From an archaeon (GTDB taxonomy: Archaea; Asgardarchaeota; Hermodarchaeia; Hermodarchaeales; Hermodarchaeaceae): a stretch of DNA of 6,448 nt. A program made the translations under genes and the position numbers. The stretch lies in NCBI GenBank assembly GCA_016550395.1, contig JABXGY010000458.1:1-6448 (forward strand). The letters run 5' to 3'. The notes below the pieces were generated by a model. The model was given only the letters and a program-made list of their open reading frames with translations. It made no database searches and was not told the origin of the DNA. Shown one piece after another: positions 5,679-6,448 of this stretch. Positions within the stretch are counted from its first letter, which is position 1; every line of letters starts with the position of its first letter.

Positions 5679-6448
5679 GATGACGTGCCAATTGTACTTT
5701 CAGGGACCATTTCAGATGAGAAATTATTTGAATCGGAAATCCGGGCTAGTGGGCGTGATTTCCAATATTATCTGCGGTTGGGACGGACATTTGATTATAC
5801 TACTGCAAAACAAATGGCTGAACTAGCCATCGAATTCGGTAACGTTTCCGCGTTACAAGCCTTGGCTCAACTCCAACCGATTGGCACTAGTGAAGCGATT
5901 TCCAGTCAAAATGGCGTTCACTTGATTGCACGTTCAGCCCGTGAAGGTAACGTCGCCGCACCCTTACTCTTTTTTCAACTTCGACATCAAATTCGAGGAA
6001 AATATCGAGAAATCTTCCGAAAACTTGCCCGTGCGACCATTATCCATTCGGCGCTTCGGATAAGTGGTCGCGGTTTACGACCTGAAACAATTCAAAATGT
6101 TCCTTTCCATCCTGGTCTCGATGAATTCGATCTAGATTCTACGCTTGAGGAAACCCTTCTAAAACCCAAATATGTTAGCTACACCAACATTGTTGGCATC
6201 GAGCGTGTAGCACGAAAAAAAATCGGAACCATTATTCTCGATACCTCAGGATCTATGGCAGGTTCCAAACTGCTTACTGCTGCCACAGCAGCTGCAGTTG
6301 CTGCATACCATCTTCGGCATGATAAATACGCGCTCATTGCCTTCAACACCGTCGCGAGTACTATCAAATCAATGGACCAACATATCACCATTGACTCAAT
6401 CGTTGATACGATCCTTGATACCGAACCCGCAGGTTATACAAATATTGC
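5670..6448 (+). CDS. VWA-domain (MIDAS) protein, MoxR partner; 3' end outside window
   Basis: The frame is open from ATG 5670 to the window edge, giving 259 residues with the C-terminus missing. The first 180 or so residues are an uncharacterised, mostly helical region with basic helices around 105-130 (RHQIRGKYREIFRKLARATI) and an acidic stretch at 151-161. A von Willebrand factor A domain begins near 184 (KKIGTIIL). Its metal-ion-dependent adhesion site is visible as DTSGS (191-195) and the Thr of GYTNI (T257); the last MIDAS Asp lies beyond the edge. With no signal peptide or membrane segment seen, it is likely cytoplasmic. VWA proteins coded next to MoxR ATPases act as their partners or substrate adaptors. 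C-ending codons look more frequent than in the upstream genes. An alternative GTG at 5685 has worse Shine-Dalgarno spacing. Confidence 0.88.
   Translation, partial: MTSDDVPIVLSGTISDEKLFESEIRASGRDFQYYLRLGRTFDYTTAKQMAELAIEFGNVSALQALAQLQPIGTSEAISSQNGVHLIARSAREGNVAAPLLFFQLRHQIRGKYREIFRKLARATIIHSALRISGRGLRPETIQNVPFHPGLDEFDLDSTLEETLLKPKYVSYTNIVGIERVARKKIGTIILDTSGSMAGSKLLTAATAAAVAAYHLRHDKYALIAFNTVASTIKSMDQHITIDSIVDTILDTEPAGYTNI

Noticed and set aside
6179..6391. Minus-strand ORF in the VWA gene
   Set aside because: It is antisense to the MIDAS motif region; the VWA reading on the plus strand is clearly the real one.
1..6448. CRISPR arrays, insertion sequences, toxin-antitoxin or phage genes
   Set aside because: No spaced repeats, terminal inverted repeats, transposase, integrase or small toxin-like ORFs were seen on either strand.

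Overview
The window comes from an archaeon. It encodes an Orc1/Cdc6 replication initiator, the small (DP1) subunit of the archaea-specific D-family DNA polymerase, an AbrB-PhoU regulator of archaeal type, and a tRNA-Ser with a 12-nt intron after position 37. PolD limits the host to Euryarchaeota, Asgard/DPANN-type or other PolD-bearing lineages. The sequence alone does not resolve it further. Base composition is AT-leaning. Three of the six protein genes start with TTG or GTG.

Layout. Positions 1-110 are non-coding leader. They contain one good and one weaker match, 21 bp apart, to the archaeal origin recognition box (ORB) pattern, directly upstream of orc1. orc1 (111-1346, +) is followed without a gap by a 200-residue protein (1347-1949, +). 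Its N-terminal half resembles DUF2240, and its C-terminal half looks like a variant SWIM zinc finger. This gene converges on and overlaps by 10 bp the DP1 gene (1940-3511, -). A near-perfect inverted repeat lies across both stop codons. A 113-bp divergent intergenic region (3512-3624), holding a 10-bp palindrome, separates DP1 from an AbrB-PhoU gene (3625-4581, +). A tRNA-Ser(CGA) gene on the minus strand (4594-4690) faces phoU tail to tail. A T-rich tract at 4727-4741 probably ends the phoU transcript beyond it. The right end is a MoxR-type AAA+ ATPase (4807-5655, +) followed 14 bp later by a VWA/MIDAS protein (5670 to beyond 6448, +).

Functionally, the left half is a replication module: initiator, a possible DNA-binding/zinc-finger partner and the PolD exonuclease subunit, beside what may be the edge of a replication origin. 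The right half is a MoxR-VWA pair, a chaperone-like arrangement. The VWA start codon sits in a hairpin loop whose stem hides the Shine-Dalgarno sequence, which suggests translational coupling to moxR. There is no CRISPR array, insertion sequence, prophage gene or rRNA. The least characterised item is the DUF2240/SWIM-like gene.
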